DNA of 64,000 nt from Malachius bipustulatus (lineage: Eukaryota > Arthropoda > Insecta > Coleoptera > Melyridae). The stretch lies in contig OU342634.1 of NCBI GenBank assembly GCA_910589415.1, positions 62,001 to 126,000 of the forward strand, in the 5' to 3' direction. Made by a program: the position numbers and the translations under genes. Within the stretch, counting starts at the first letter, position 1, and each line of letters starts with the position of its first letter. Under the pieces are notes generated by a model. The model was not told the origin of the DNA. It did no database searches and saw nothing but the letters and a program-made list of their open reading frames with translations. Below, piece by piece: positions 1 through 12,816 of this stretch.

Positions 1-2
1 TG

Positions 3-1154
3 AAGTCTCGACTACCAGAATTGGCCCTTGATGCAGAGAAATGGAAAGTTGTGGTGCCAAAGGACCACCGCAAGGACATTCTCCACACCTACCACGATGA
101 CGTAACTTCCGGTCATCTTGGATCATATAAGGTGTATTGGAAGCTGTACGAAAAGTACACTTGGCCGAAGATGCAGGCGGACGTTGCGAAGTATGTCCGC
201 TCTTGTCAAGTCTGTGCGGCGAATAAGCCCGAACAAAAAGCACCTGCAGGCCTGATGGGAAGTAGACCGGTCGTCACGCAGCCATGGCAGACCATTAGTT
301 TGGATTTTGTGGGCCCACTGCCAAGGTCCAGCAAAATGAACACCCATATGTTAGTGGTCAGTGACTACTTCAGTAAATATGTCCTCTTATTTCCGGTACG
401 TTCCGCCACCTCCAAAGTGCTTTGCCGTTGTGTTGAAGAGGGTGTCTTCCTGGTATATGGAGTCCCTAAAAACATTATTTGTGATAATGGAGTGCAAATG
501 AAGAGTAGAGAGTTCCAGAAATTATGTAGTCAGTATCATGCGGATTTGATGTTTACCCCTCTGTATTATCCCAGAGCCAACCCGTGTGAAAGGGTCAATA
601 AGACGGTGAAGACGATGATAGCCTGCTACGTTAAGGATAACCATCGGAAGTGGGATGACAATTTAGCGGCACTAGGTTGCGCTCTACGAACAGCTCGCAG
701 CGAGGTTACGGGATACTCGCCGTTCTTTGTCAATTTTGGTCGGAACTATATCGGTGATGGCCAAGGGCATCAATCGGGGAGTGATACTGCTGAGACTCTC
801 ACCGTGGACTCGGAAGTGGAAAAGCGACGGGTAGGGTTTCAAAAGATGTATAGCGAAGACATAGCGAAGCGTTTGAGAGCTGCAAATGAACGCTACCAGA
901 AGACCTACAACCTACGCCGAAGACCTGTCCACTTTCAGCAAGGAGACCAGGTATGGAGGAGGACTAAGATACTCTCTGATGCCGCACAAGCCATCAACGC
1001 GAAGTTAGCTCCTAAATATCAAGGGCCGTTCACCGTGAAGGAGAAGGTGGGCCGTTGGACCTATGAATTGAGCGATGACAATGGAAGATCAAAGGGAATT
1101 TGGAACGTGCAGGACTTGAAACCGTACATCACTAAAGAATTTGAACCAGGGTAA
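3..1154 (+). CDS. Gypsy-1 integrase, C-terminal part of Pol (partial at window edge)
   Basis: The frame is open from the left edge, so this is the tail of a longer Pol and no start codon belongs to it. Numbering from the leucine codon at base 21, an HHCC zinc-binding module comes first (H near residues 25-32, C62, C65). The retroviral-type integrase core follows, with D95 in LDFVGP, D155 in CDNG and E190 in NPCERVN, a DDE triad with 34 residues between the last two. A GPY/F-like module (KYQGPFTV, about residue 340) closes the domain. In Ty3/gypsy elements this enzyme inserts the cDNA into chromosomes. A polypurine tract and a TGTAAC LTR start follow 70-90 bases downstream, confirming orientation. 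The catalytic residues are intact, but the rest of the element lies outside the window. Confidence 0.9.
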   Translation, partial: KSRLPELALDAEKWKVVVPKDHRKDILHTYHDDVTSGHLGSYKVYWKLYEKYTWPKMQADVAKYVRSCQVCAANKPEQKAPAGLMGSRPVVTQPWQTISLDFVGPLPRSSKMNTHMLVVSDYFSKYVLLFPVRSATSKVLCRCVEEGVFLVYGVPKNIICDNGVQMKSREFQKLCSQYHADLMFTPLYYPRANPCERVNKTVKTMIACYVKDNHRKWDDNLAALGCALRTARSEVTGYSPFFVNFGRNYIGDGQGHQSGSDTAETLTVDSEVEKRRVGFQKMYSEDIAKRLRAANERYQKTYNLRRRPVHFQQGDQVWRRTKILSDAAQAINAKLAPKYQGPFTVKEKVGRWTYELSDDNGRSKGIWNVQDLKPYITKEFEPG

Positions 1155-1225
1155 ATTATCACCACCAACACTCGGGTCATCCCATTCTCCGGAAAATCTT
1201 CACCTGATGAAGTTTTTCCTCTGTC

Positions 1226-1240
1226 GAAGAGGAGGTGGGG
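1226..1240 (+). promoter_or_regulatory. Polypurine tract of Gypsy-1
   Basis: GAAGAGGAGGTGGGG is a 15-base stretch, nearly all purine, abutting TGTAACAC at 1241. In LTR retrotransposons this tract primes plus-strand DNA synthesis and sits directly before the 3' LTR. Confidence 0.75.
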
Positions 1241-2190
1241 TGTAACACTTGTAAAATTATAATAAGAACTGAAAAAAAAAGGAAGCATTATTTATGAGTT
1301 TAATTCTGTGATTTATTTTATTTATGTTTGGTTAATTGATATTAGAGTCAAGCTTAGGGTTTAGGACCATCCTGTATATCACCTCCTGGATAGTATAGCA
1401 ATTGTTGTATTTTCTTTCTGTCTTGCTTTTCATTCATTTTCTCTCTTGTTGGACAGTCCATGCTCACCTCCGTATTCAGATTTCTCTTTATCAGTGTTAT
1501 CTGCAAGAGATAATTGGAATTAATAATTATTATAATTTGATATATTCATTTTTGGAGATTTTTCAATTCTCAGTAATTATTAACTAATTACTGCGGGCAT
1601 AATAGACCAGAGCAGCTAGTGTTGGCCTTGTGTAACAATTTGTTCAATTGTACCTTCGGGGATTTAGTAGGCCCACACGAGAATTGGTTCATCGGTTATC
1701 CTTGGTTGTTTTAAGGATAGTTTAAGGGAACCATTCCTGTACAGGGATAGAAAAGCTGTTGTTTGTGTCTTCTTACACCACCTAAAGTGCCTAAACAAAA
1801 CTCCCTAGGGACTAGGGGTAAGTTCGATTGAGCAAAGTCTCCATTACAGACCACTGTCTAATATTCTAATTTGTTCTTGTAGAGTTTTGTTTTTCCTTTT
1901 CGTTGAATTTTGGGGAGCTGTCTTACCTCATCTCGAGCTTCGGTGATACTACTCGGGACCGAACACCTGGTACCTGTCCAACCTCCTGGTATCGACCTCG
2001 TCTTCACAGAAGGGGCTACTCCTTGTCGGCAGATAGTTGGTCCGGGCCACATCAACTGCGCCCCAGGCCACCGCTTCCCTAGAAGTCTTGTTCGTAAGCG
2101 GTCCAGTCGTTCAAGGTAGGAACGTTCCAATTATTTAACCACCGTCAATTCTGCCACTAAAAGTGCGACGTTAAAAACTATCCAGTCATA
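1241..2190 (+). repeat. Probable 3' LTR of Gypsy-1 (right end unresolved)
   Basis: It begins TGTAACAC directly after the polypurine tract. The 5' LTR is outside the window, so the right end cannot be set by comparison; 2190 is a guess based on where a ...ACA ending could fall. Its second half (about 1900-2130) is GC-richer than the surroundings. Confidence 0.4.
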
Positions 2191-2608
2191 CACGGACTAC
2201 AGTCATTGGGGCCATACTAGCCTCGGGAAGAATTCCGACGTCAGTGATGAACTTGATTTTCCTAATGTTTGTTATTATTTATTAATTTATAAGTACTTAC
2301 CGGTTATTCTATCATTTCAATTAGGCTGATATACCTAGGTAGGTAGATACCTACTCAATGTTGTAAACCATCGAGGTAGCGCTGCTCCGGAGGTATTAAT
2401 AAACAACCGAATTTTATAGTATATAATAGTTGTTATCATCGCGTTCATAGAGAATAAATTATCAAAATAGTGATAGGTAAATAAGGGAGAAATTTTAGAT
2501 CCTATAACCAAAGATAATAAAAGCTCTTGTTTTCTTTTCTCTTCCTTGTTTTGTTTTTTTTTTTGTTTAGCAGGACAGACGATATCGTGGCCTGCCGTAA
2601 TCGGGGCT
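2191..2608. other. AT-rich spacer, no gene seen
   Basis: Low-complexity AT-rich DNA with a long T run near 2550-2568. It lies downstream of the minus-strand gene at 2609 and may contain its 3' flank. No coding pattern was recognised. Confidence 0.4.
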
Positions 2609-3868
2609 TTACCCTTTATTACTTAAGAGTCTCTGAGCTCTAATTATTTTCTTTATTTGTGTACTTAATTGTATGGTTTTAAGTGACGTAGGTGAAAACC
2701 AAACGTTACATAGGGCAATGTTTAAGGTATATAAATAATCTTGTAATTGACGTATCTGGTCTATAGTAGCCCCCTGAGATAAGTCGATACCCGATAACTG
2801 ACAAAGCCGACGACCCCGCTCTTCAATTAAGCTTTTATTTTTAACCAGCTTATCGTAATCGACTTTGTCAGTTTTATACGCAACTCCTAAGACTACCGCA
2901 TATGCTAAGCACATATTATCAGTGTTACTAACCTCCAACACCCCGCGCTTTTTCTTGCAGAAATCTTGAAATGTTGCCCCAGGCAGTTTAATTCCAGCGC
3001 GAAGACGGGGCATCTCGACTCTATCGATGGCTAGTGTCAGCACTCCCGTGGTGAAGAATGCCGCATTTGACTGGAATATCTTGGCTAGGGTGGCCAATAT
3101 TACATCCGCCGACAATCTGTCCTTGCGACGGAATGATATAGCCACTGGCCTTTCCGGGAAGTCTTCGTTGCTGAACAATAGCCCGACTGTCGTCGTTGTT
3201 GAAATCCCGCATCCCTTGCTGCAGCACCTCGTCTAAGCCTCTCTAGAAAAATAACACACTTTTAGTATTGTTGTATATATTTTATTTTTATTTTGCATTT
3301 TTCTCACCTGAATATAAACCAACGGATTCATTGTGGCGTCGTAAGGGTTATATTTGAATGTTATACGACGCCCTGTTTGTTTAAATTTCTTGAAGGTTCT
3401 GCAGCTCTCGCCTAGAAGAGTTACGACGCTTCCAGAGGGCCGCGGGGCTCTTCCAATGCCACTTCCAGAGGGCTGCGGGGCTCTTCCAATACCACTTCCA
3501 GATGGGTGCGGGACTGAATCATTATTGCTCCGCCCTGGAGCCTCTTGGAGGTGCGTGGTGGTTTCTTCAGCCATAATCAGTCTGTCGATGTCATCCAACA
3601 TCCTGCTGCACCCCGCTTCGTAATTGCTGCCTTCACCCTCGAATGCTATTTTATTTAATACACCCTGAAAAAAAAACAAAAAGAAATTGCGTACATGTTT
3701 TCATCATGTGCTATGCTATATTACCTCTCGGACTATTCGCAGTTGGGGCCCGTTCACAAACACACCCTGCCGGAACATGTTTATTATTTGGGGCAATGTA
3801 TACACTTGCAATATTTGCTTATACACAGCCATAATTTGCGACATTGTTAGTCCCTCAACTGTTTCCAT
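2609..3868 (-). CDS. Three-exon gene resembling N-terminal part of Maverick/Polinton-type polymerase proteins
   Basis: Reading leftward, exon 1 runs 3868-3725 from an ATG and ends at a GTAATA donor. Exon 2 runs 3664-3308, after a T-rich CAG acceptor, and ends at a GTGAGA donor. Exon 3 runs 3232-2609 after a TTAG acceptor. All three junctions are phase 0, giving about 374 residues. Exon 2 has a low-complexity tract with three PSGSxIGRAP-like repeats. Exon 3 has a block centred on NTDNMCLAYAVVLGVAY followed by an IDQIRQLQDYL segment. That block resembles the region before DNA polymerase B in uncharacterised Maverick/adintovirus-like proteins of animals; this is recalled family similarity, not a search. 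No polymerase palm motifs follow, and the frame stops at 2609, so the gene is truncated or separate. It may equally be an arthropod-specific protein. Confidence 0.45.
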
Positions 3869-4018
3869 TGTTTTATAATTTTAATTACTGAAAAACAATA
3901 ATTGTAATATTTATAACTAATATATATGCCTTACTTACAATTCGTATTTTAAATCCAATAAACTGTTGGCACTTGTTTCGCGGTTGCAAATGACGAACTA
4001 TGATGTAATAGTAATCAC

Positions 4019-4180
4019 TACCCAAGCAACACCCCATAGTCTAATTGACGTCTATATATGGTCGATCACGTCTAAAACACGTTTCGGTCTAGTCGTCGAT
4101 TAGTAATAGATGTGTTTTAGATGCCACCATAATTACATCTAACTTGTACACATTTATTAGATGTATTTTTTACATATACT
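4019..4180. mobile_element. Left terminal fragment of a TIR element with AGACGT/AGATGT subrepeats
   Basis: The end sequence ACCCAAGCAACAC is the inverse, with one mismatch, of GTGTTACTTGGGT near 28916-28930. Both ends carry clusters of GACGTCTA and TAGATGT words inside the terminus. The interior runs directly into the satellite that follows, which shares the same words, so the satellite probably grew from this element. Confidence 0.45.
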
Positions 4181-7003
4181 TTTAGATGAACAAATAGCAA
4201 CATATCATTATACATAAGAGTTATTAGTTTTCTCTGATGAAACACAACAAAATATGTGTATTTCATATGGAAATTCTCTCAATTTAATTAGATTGAAATA
4301 TGGTAGATCAATCGGTATCTAATAGACATATCTTAGATGTCCTCATTATTACGTCTACGGCTATTCATTTAATAGATGCATTTTGAATATTTTCTTTTAA
4401 ATATACAAAATAGCAACAAATCATTATACATAAGATTTATTTGTTATGTCCGATGAAACACAACAAAATATGTGGATTTTATATGAAAATCTGTCAATTT
4501 AATTAAATTGAAATGTGATAGATCGATCGGCATTAAATAGACATATCTTAGATGTCCACATTATTACGTCTACGTGTATACATTTTCTAGATGTATTTTG
4601 TAATTTTATTTTTGGATACACAAATAGCAACAAATTATTAGACACATAAGAGTTTATTTGTTATATCCGATGAAACACAACAAAATATGTGTATTTGATA
4701 TAAAAATTCCCTCAATTTAATTAAATTGAAATGTGGTAGATCGATCGACATATAATAGACATATCTTAGATGTCGACATTATTACGTCTATGAGTATACA
4801 TTTTCTAGATGTATTTTGTAATATTATTTTTGGATATACAAAACAGCAACAAATTATTATGCATATAAGAGTTTATTTGTTATATCCGATGAAATACAAC
4901 AAAATATGTGTATTTTATATGAAAATTCCCTCAATTTAATTAAATTGAAATGTGGTAGATCGATCGACATATAATAGACATATCTTAGATATCGACATTA
5001 TTACGTCTATGAGTATACATTTTCTAGATGTATGTATTTTGTAATTTTTTTTTGGATATACAAAGCAGCAACAAATTATTATGCATATAAGAGTTTATTT
5101 GTTATATCCGATGAAACACAAAAAAATATGTGTATTTTATATGAAAATTCCCTCAATTTAATTAAATTGAAATGTGGTAGATCGATCGACATATAATAGA
5201 CATATCTTAGATGTCGGCATTATTACGTCTATGAGTATACATTTTCTAGATGTATGTATTTTGTAATTTTTTTTTGGATATACAAAGCAGCAACAAATTA
5301 TTATGCATATAAGAGTTTATTTGTTATATCCGATGAAATACAACAAAATATGTGTATTTTATATGAAAATTCCCTCAATTTAATTAAATTGAAATGTGGT
5401 AGATCGATCGACATAATAATAGACATACCTATCTTAGATGTCGACATTATTACGTCTATGAGTATACATTTTCTAGATGTATGTATTTTGTAATTTTTTT
5501 TTTGGATATACAAAGCAGCAACAAATTATTATGCATATAAGAGTTTATTTGTTATATCCGATGAAATACAACAAAATATGTGTATTTTATATAAAAATTC
5601 CCTCAATTTAATTAAATTGAAATGTGGTAGATCGATCGACATATAATAGACATATCTTAGATGTCGACATTATTACGTCTATGAGTATACATTTTCTAGA
5701 TGTATTTTGTAATTTTTTTTTTGTATATACAAAGCAGCAAAAAATATTATGCATATAAGAGTTTATTTGTTATATCCGATGAAACACAACAAAATATGTG
5801 TATTTTATATGAAATATCCCTCAATTTAATTAAATTGAAATGTGGTAGATCGATCGACATATAATAGACATATCTTAGATGTCGGCATTATTACGTCTAT
5901 GAGTATACATTTTCTAGATGTATGTATTTTGTAATTTTTTTTTGGATATACAAAGCAGCAACAAATTATTATGCATATAAGAGTTTATTTGTTATATCCG
6001 ATGAAATACAACAAAATATGTGTATTTTATATGAAAATTCCCTCAATTTAATTAAATTGAAATGTGGTAGGTCGATCGACATAATAATAGACATACCTAT
6101 CTTAGATGTCGACATTATTACGTCTATGAGTATACATTTTCTAGATGTATGTATTTTGTAATTTTTTTTTGGATATACAAAGCAGCAACAAATTATTATG
6201 CATATAAGAGTTTATTTGTTATATCCGATGAAATACAACAAAATATGTGTATTTTATATAAAAATTCCCTCAATTTAATTAAATTGAAATGTGGTAGATC
6301 GATCGACATATAATAGACATATCTTAGATGTCGACATTATTACGTCTATGAGTATACATTTTCTAGATGTATTTTGTAATTTTTTTTTTGGATATACAAA
6401 GCAGCAAAAAATATTATGCATATAAGAGTTTATTTGTTATATCCGATGAAACACAACAAAATATGTGTATTTTATATAAAAATTCCCTCAATTTAATTAA
6501 ATTGAAATGTGGTAGATCGATCGACATATAATAGACATATCTTAGATGTCGGCATTATTACGTCTACGAGTATACATTTTCTAGATGTATTTTGTAATTT
6601 TTTTTTTGGATATACAAAGCAGCAACAAATTATTATGATAAGAGTTTTTTTTTGTTATATCCGATGAAATACAACAAAATATGTGTATTTTATATAAAAA
6701 TTACTTCAATTTAATTAAATTGAAATGTGGTAGATCGATCGACATATAATAGACATATCTTAGATGTCGGCTTTATTACGTCTACGAGTATACATTTTCT
6801 AGATGTATTTTGTCATTTTATTTTTAGATGTACAAAACAGCAACAAATTATTATGCATATAAGAGTTTATTTGTCATATCCGATGAAACACAATAAAATA
6901 TGTGTATTTTATATGAAAATTACCTAAATTTATTTTGATTGAAATGTTGTAGATTAATCGTATCTCATAGACATATCTTAGATGTCTGCATTGTCAGCAT
7001 TAT
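4180..7003. repeat. ~219-bp tandem satellite array, about 13 monomers
   Basis: The marker GATCGATCG (or a variant) recurs at 4306, 4521, 4739, 4958, 5180, 5402, 5630, 5848, 6070, 6297, 6515, 6733 and 6952, giving periods of 215-228 bp. Outer monomers are the most diverged and inner ones nearly identical, the usual sign of unequal exchange. Each monomer holds AATTTAATTAAATTG, TAGACATATCTTAGATGTCG and TTTTCTAGATGTA blocks. Short reading frames here are by-products of the repeat and not genes. Confidence 0.9.
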
Positions 7004-8037
7004 TACATCTATATAGGTATACAGTTACTAGACGTATTTAGTATGTATTTACTTTTTTTAAGGCAAATGAATTCCATCTTATATTCATTTCTTGATTCAG
7101 CCGAAGTCAAGACCACAACGGAAAAAAAGGCAAAAAACTTTAATCAAAAATTTATGACAACAAAACTAATAAGCTTTTAGAGGAATTCAAAACTATAATA
7201 ATTTTATTCGCGAATACAATAAATTGAAAAATTAAATACCTACATTGGTAGGTATCTAGGAATATTAGGAATATTATACCTATCCATATTATCCCCGTCC
7301 ATTTAAAACATTTTCAAACCCCTTTAGATACCTGGGTTTTCATAGTACACCTTTGGTTTTTTTTATAGCCAAAATCTAAAAACCAACTTTCCTAAAAACC
7401 AAAAATCTATCACATTCAAAATTTTTTTTTTCAAAAGTTTCTTCTTTTTTAAAAAAAGAAAATTATTTCACCGAATGACATCGCGACATGAAATTTCTTG
7501 ACTTCTGGATTTTTTATGACATTTGGCTAAAGAAAAGTATTTTTTTCGAAAAATGAAGAATAAAATTTTGGAAACTTTCTTTTTTCAATGTGATAGTTTT
7601 TTTGTTTCCTTGATTTTTTTAATGTCGAATGACGCGGAAAAAAATATGGCGGCTATAAGAAAAACAAAATAAGTTAGCTATGGAAACTCCGAGATCTGTT
7701 CCGGCATTAAAATCTTTGAAATATCAAATAACCTCTTGACGACTTACCTATGTAAGCCCGCAAAAAATAATATACATACTTAACTATCTATTTTCAATAA
7801 TAAAAAAGATATGGCTAAAATAAGAAATCGCGATTTTTCATTTTTTTTCAGGATATTTCAGCAATGACTGAAAATATCGTAATTTTTTTTTCAGATTATT
7901 ATTAAGCGTAAAATTGTGCAGCTTTTATCTAATTTAACCGACCTTGTATCTCTAACGGTTTCCGAGATCCTGAACCACCTGTTATCTGGGACACCTGTAT
8001 AATATTTATAGTTAATTTTGTTTTTTTTTATCAAAAT
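7003..8037. mobile_element. Decayed foldback element (right part), otherwise no gene
   Basis: AT-rich DNA. Around 7400-7600 an inverted pair (CTATCACATTC and GAATGTGATAG-like blocks, both beside AAAGTTTC) centres near 7500. The right edge, GGGACACCTGTATAAT near 7989-8004, looks like the TACAGGTGTCCC type of insect foldback terminus. The matching left terminus was not found. Confidence 0.3.
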
Positions 8038-10262
8038 TGTAGTGTAACATGGGTCGCCTTTTACATCCTGGTCACGGCACCAAATCTGTAGTGTAAACTA
8101 CCTTTAAAAATTGAGATCCTGCGTCATGCGCAGTAAATTCAGTAATGTGGCCCCCTTAAATTGAATGACTGAAAAAGAAGAACCTCTTTGGCGTTTGAAA
8201 AATCAACTGGTCTGTCATGAATGACTGTTTGGATCCCCGCTCTAATGTTTGATTTGAATTTTGAGGTTTTCTCGCCCTGAATTCTTGAATGTTTGAATTT
8301 AAAGATTAACCCGCCCTGATTTCAAATAAATGGCCACATTACTTTACTTACGTTTGGTGATTCGTCGTTTACCTTGGCTCGTGACATTATATTGGCTCGT
8401 GTTCGTCTAGTTTTTCACCTCGTTTGGACCATCCGTTGTGTTCGTAGTAACCTCTTACCTTGTTATTGGTTCTTTTATACACAGACATGAAGCAAAAGGT
8501 GGGAGATTTGAGATTAGTGAAACAAATGCATTTTAAAAACACCTACTTTATTCTAAGAGAAACCTAGCAGTGCCTTTTTACGCTCACCTGGGACTCCCGA
8601 GTAAAAAGAGCGTGGCCAAGAAAAACCTCGATCAGCATCCCGAAATGAAAAGAATCAATGGTGGCCTGAAAAGTTCAATCAATCGTCTCGACAACCGTCA
8701 CCAAACTAATTGGACCCTCATTCATGACTCATTTGCGCGAATCATCTAAAACTGAAGCATTTTTACAGAAAGCTGGGATTGCCAGATTTCAACGAAAATG
8801 GGTTTAAGCATAATCCCTGAAAGCTGGGTGCCAGATTTTAGCAAAAATGGGTTTTGTTAGTAAAGACAGTGTAGTGGAGTCTGATTAAGATACTTTCCAC
8901 CTATAGTTGGAGGAACCCCTGGTCCGGAGTCTGACTAAGATACTTTCCAGTGGCTGTTTGAATGGCTCCCCTGGCAAGGGCGAAAATGTTAGTTAGATTC
9001 ACATAAGGCCCATACGTTCGCGGTTCAACAGTTCGGTAAACAATTAGCAATCAGAATGATCCACCCTTTTGAATTGAGTTTGACGAAGAACGAGAAATGA
9101 CCTTGACGTTGATTGGTTTCACAGAAAAATGAGAGAACCTGACTTTACAATTACATAGATCAATTTGAAATCAAGATAAACAATAATCAATTGTACAGTT
9201 TCGTTGAATAAATATGTTCATGAAATATAAGTAAATAATCAAAATAGCATAAGTTAATAAACAGCAATTGAAAATAAAAAATGTTCAGTAGACAATTTAA
9301 ATAAGACATCAATTAAATAAGCGATCAAAGAAATGGTTAAATAAACGGCATAAAAATAAGAATAAAGAACGAACATGTGACCTGAGCTAAATAGCGTGAC
9401 AAAACATAATAAATAAGTACGTGGTTATAAAATGTGGACGGTAGCAATTGATGATCAGAAAATGGTTAAAACATATACAATAAAAATGAGGCGGGTCGAC
9501 TAAATATTATTCTGGAGACACAAAATGGTTGTTTCGATAAATGGTTCAGTTTTGATACGTTCTCAGAAAATTATCATTAAGTAAAATGTGGAAGAATTAA
9601 ATAAACATTTTGACACACACAGGTTAATAAATGCAGGCGTGAATTGTAAAAATATATAAATAGAGCAGTCATGTGAATCGTAAAATTATGATAAAATATA
9701 AAAAGGTGGCCCTATAGCACATGTTTAGAATCATACAGAAAATATAGAATTATGAGAAAGAAATCCTTTATAGTTTGTTAATCCATTTCTAATAAAAAAC
9801 CATGCACGTGTATGAGAGATGTGATTAAAATAAGATCGTTAAGATATAAATAGCCCCTCGTAGGTACCTACCTACCTAATACAGGAATGTGAAGTTAAAT
9901 TATTCAATAAACTTTACTTTAAACCAATTTAGAATTTACCCTTATTTTATAAATTATCCCTTAATCAAAACTCATTATTTAGAAAAGGTGAAATAATTAA
10001 TTTAAACAAATCAGCTGAATGAACTGTAGGTAAAAATAAAGCATGGCATTTAAAACGTGATGAGGTTCAACCCTATTGTATTGAAAGAATAACAATTTTT
10101 GCTTTAAGATCTGGAGGTTCAAATTAATTAATTTACTTACGGTAGGTAGGTAGGTACTACAAAGGATAATGATTAAACAGACAGAACCAATTAAACAATA
10201 AGTAGTTGTATGCAAAATGGAAAATATGATTTCAATAACACGTGACTACTTACTTACAAACA
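8038..10262. repeat. Long dispersed repeat, copy 1
   Basis: It begins TGTAGTGTAACATG. The first ~440 bases match 43018-43460 closely (for example GCGCAGTAAATTCAGTAATG, ATGGCCACATTACTTTAC), in the same orientation. Beyond that the two copies resemble each other only loosely, as AT-rich non-coding DNA, and both end near an ACTTACTTACA-type sequence. The TG start suggests a solo LTR or a non-coding LTR element, but no second LTR, primer site or coding frame was seen. Internal short duplications occur near 8760-8950. Confidence 0.5.
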
Positions 10263-10914
10263 AGAAATCAATACAGACCTTTGTTTTCTTTCGGAAATGA
10301 CACCGACTGCTTCTCTCGACGACCCAGATAAAAGTGCCTTCAGGAACCCGTAACCCAACAAAAACGAGGCCTACTAAAATGACATCTGACGTTTTTAGGT
10401 TTGAAAGCTTGACGACTGACACATCGAATACACAGAATATCAGTGAATGGTTGAAACTTTACGTTTTCGATTTTAACATGCGCATTGTTGACATTTGTAA
10501 AGGCAATCTGGGTCACTTCAAAATGATCAATTAATAATAAGAAGTAAGAATCGTATCACACCTGAGGAGCTGAAAATGCTAAAGATAACATTCATAGATA
10601 GGTAGAAATAAAAAATACAGGTACCTATGTACCTATAAAAAATATATTATTATTATAAATAAGTCACGTTTGTCTTCCGTGCAACGTGTTTATTTTATAG
10701 AGCTGAGAAATAGAATAGAAATGATTTGAAATGAATGAATGGAATAATAGAATGGAATGTCTCATGCAGTCAGAGAGCGACCACCACAGCAGAAGACATT
10801 GAAGACAAAAGAATAAAACAAAGCGTAGCATCAACATCCAACATCTGGTTTATATAAAATATGGCCCAGCCATTGAAATTATAAGGAATGCATTTCTGGA
10901 CCTGGACTAGCATT
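10263..10914. other. No gene seen
   Basis: AT-rich intergenic DNA. A 66-codon open stretch at 10334-10534 has no recognisable motif and is probably chance. Confidence 0.4.
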
Positions 10915-12110
10915 AGTGTTGCCAGCTTGGTAGATTTTCTACCGGATCTAGTAAAATTCTTAACAGCCCTAGCAGTACTTAGTCAAAATTTATATCTAGT
11001 GGCTAGTGGATTTTCTAGTAGATTTGAATTTTTCTGATAGAAAATCTAATGAAAATGACAATGAAGGAAAAAAATAAAAGCGAATAACACCTCATCCAAT
11101 ATGAACTACATATACATATATTATGTATTACACCGACTTATTATTAATCTATTATAATCAGTAGTAACTAGTAAGTACCCAGAGTGTTTAATAATAATAA
11201 TTGTATGTCAATATTTAAGTAATAATGACGTCAAATAAATCATGTGTTAAATATTCTTGGGCTGAAGTTAAAACAAAAGGTAATTATATACATCCGCGGC
11301 TCCTAAGTTTCATTAATTTTTTCGGGACCGAGGAGCGAAATAGGGATGCTGGGTGGGTAAGAAGCTAAAAACAGCCATTGCAAACTAATATTAAGGTCAC
11401 AACTAAGGCCTCTTTGGCACTACGGTCGAATTTCTATTTTTTTTCACTTTCAGGGCAAGGAAAATCTTCGAGATTAACAGTAGCACGATTTTTATTTTGA
11501 ATTTTACATTTATTTTGCATTTATATTCCAAAAATCGTAACATCATTCCCTGTCGTCTTTTCACGATATGAAAAAGCGGATATAATGCGAATACGTGACT
11601 GTATACGTTTCAAAGCGCTTGGCATTGTCCTCAAGTGGTTACTTCCCAAACTCGACGTATGTAATCATCGCATCTACCAGGTCCGTACTTTCATTGCACT
11701 CTCAAAATCGGTTTTTAACGCCGTTTTGTTGCCTTTCCTTTCATTTGCAAAGCAAATGACTACCTTCCTGGTGTTACTATAGGTATGTTCTCCACCCCTA
11801 TATAAGGTGCCATAGTGAAACTGTAGGAGCCGCGGATGTATATAATGACCAAACTGCTGGCAAAATTCATGACCTTGAATGTTGGAACATTTTTTATTTT
11901 TTCCGTGTGCATAAATTTTAATGTACCTGGGGAAAATGTGTGACCTTGAGTTGTTAAAAAACACTGTTTCTGGGGGGGGGACTCCTTCCAATACCCCCCC
12001 CCCCCCATCACCTCGCGATGGGATTTTCCTGTAAAAATTTAATCAAATAGAATTTTTTGTAGAAAATCATTGATGATTAGTGAGTAGAATAAATTTAACC
12101 TGGCAACACT
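10915..12110. mobile_element. Possible short-TIR element enclosing a MITE
   Basis: AGTGTTGCCAG at 10915 has an exact inverse, CTGGCAACACT, at 12100-12110, and TAGATTTTCTAC/GTAGAAAA-like words sit just inside both ends. No target duplication could be read. The region carries homopolymer runs (G run near 11972, C run near 11995). Confidence 0.3.
11279..11850. mobile_element. MITE with ~25-bp terminal inverted repeats
   Basis: The left end GGTAATTATATACATCCGCG and the right end are inverse to each other with one mismatch over about 25 bp, including the GC-rich CCGCGGCTCCTA block. The element is 572 bp. No transposase is encoded, so it would depend on an autonomous relative. The target duplication is unclear. 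Confidence 0.7.
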
Positions 12111-12804
12111 GGCGAGCAGTGCTAGCAGGAGCAGTTAGGGTAGGACGGGGAAAAGGAACTAAAACTAAACCGTTTTAAACCGTAAATATATAGAGTCAGG
12201 GTGACTAAACTAACTAGACTAGAACTAGAATTAGTAAGTAGAGGATGTAGATAAGTTGAAAAGAAATTGGAAATTGTTTATTATTGTTATTCTTCTGTGA
12301 AGTGTGAAGTAAGACTAAGAAGTGGTTCGTTATTGTGTTATCAGTAAAAAGCCGACATCGATATTAACTAATCATTTTTTAGAAATAAATGAGCAGGTAA
12401 GTTAAGTACCTACTAACTTTTATTACTTATAATATTTTTTAATCGTATCTACATACCGGGTGCACAGAATAAAACAATGTGCCGGGTGACTGACCATACT
12501 CCTGTTCATAGAACACTACCTATAATAATATAATTAATATAAATAACAACCTACGTCAAAATATCTACTTTGACAATGGGCAACAAAATTAATTTCGTTA
12601 ACATTAAAAATATTTTGGATTATGAATTAGGCAATGTCCTTTATACCTACCTACATTATATAGGTGTATGGTCAGCCACCCGGTATAGGTATTTTATACA
12701 GTCTACAAACAAAAATATTGCATACATATAAATTTTTTTAACTTAAAATGGTTAATACACATTTAACGTTTAATTGAAAAATAACAACAATAATTACGTT
12801 AGTC
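12111..12804. other. AT-rich spacer, no gene seen
   Basis: No coding pattern or repeat boundary was recognised. It ends in AATATGCAATAT (12805-12816), the target duplication of the array that follows. Confidence 0.4.
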
Positions 12805-12816
12805 AATATGCAATAT
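12805..12816. repeat. Target-site duplication, left (450-bp array)
   Basis: AATATGCAATAT, identical to 17360-17371. Confidence 0.85.

Noticed and set aside
5254..6161. Identical 79-residue frames in the 219-bp satellite
   Set aside because: They arise from tandem satellite monomers and contain no protein-like features.
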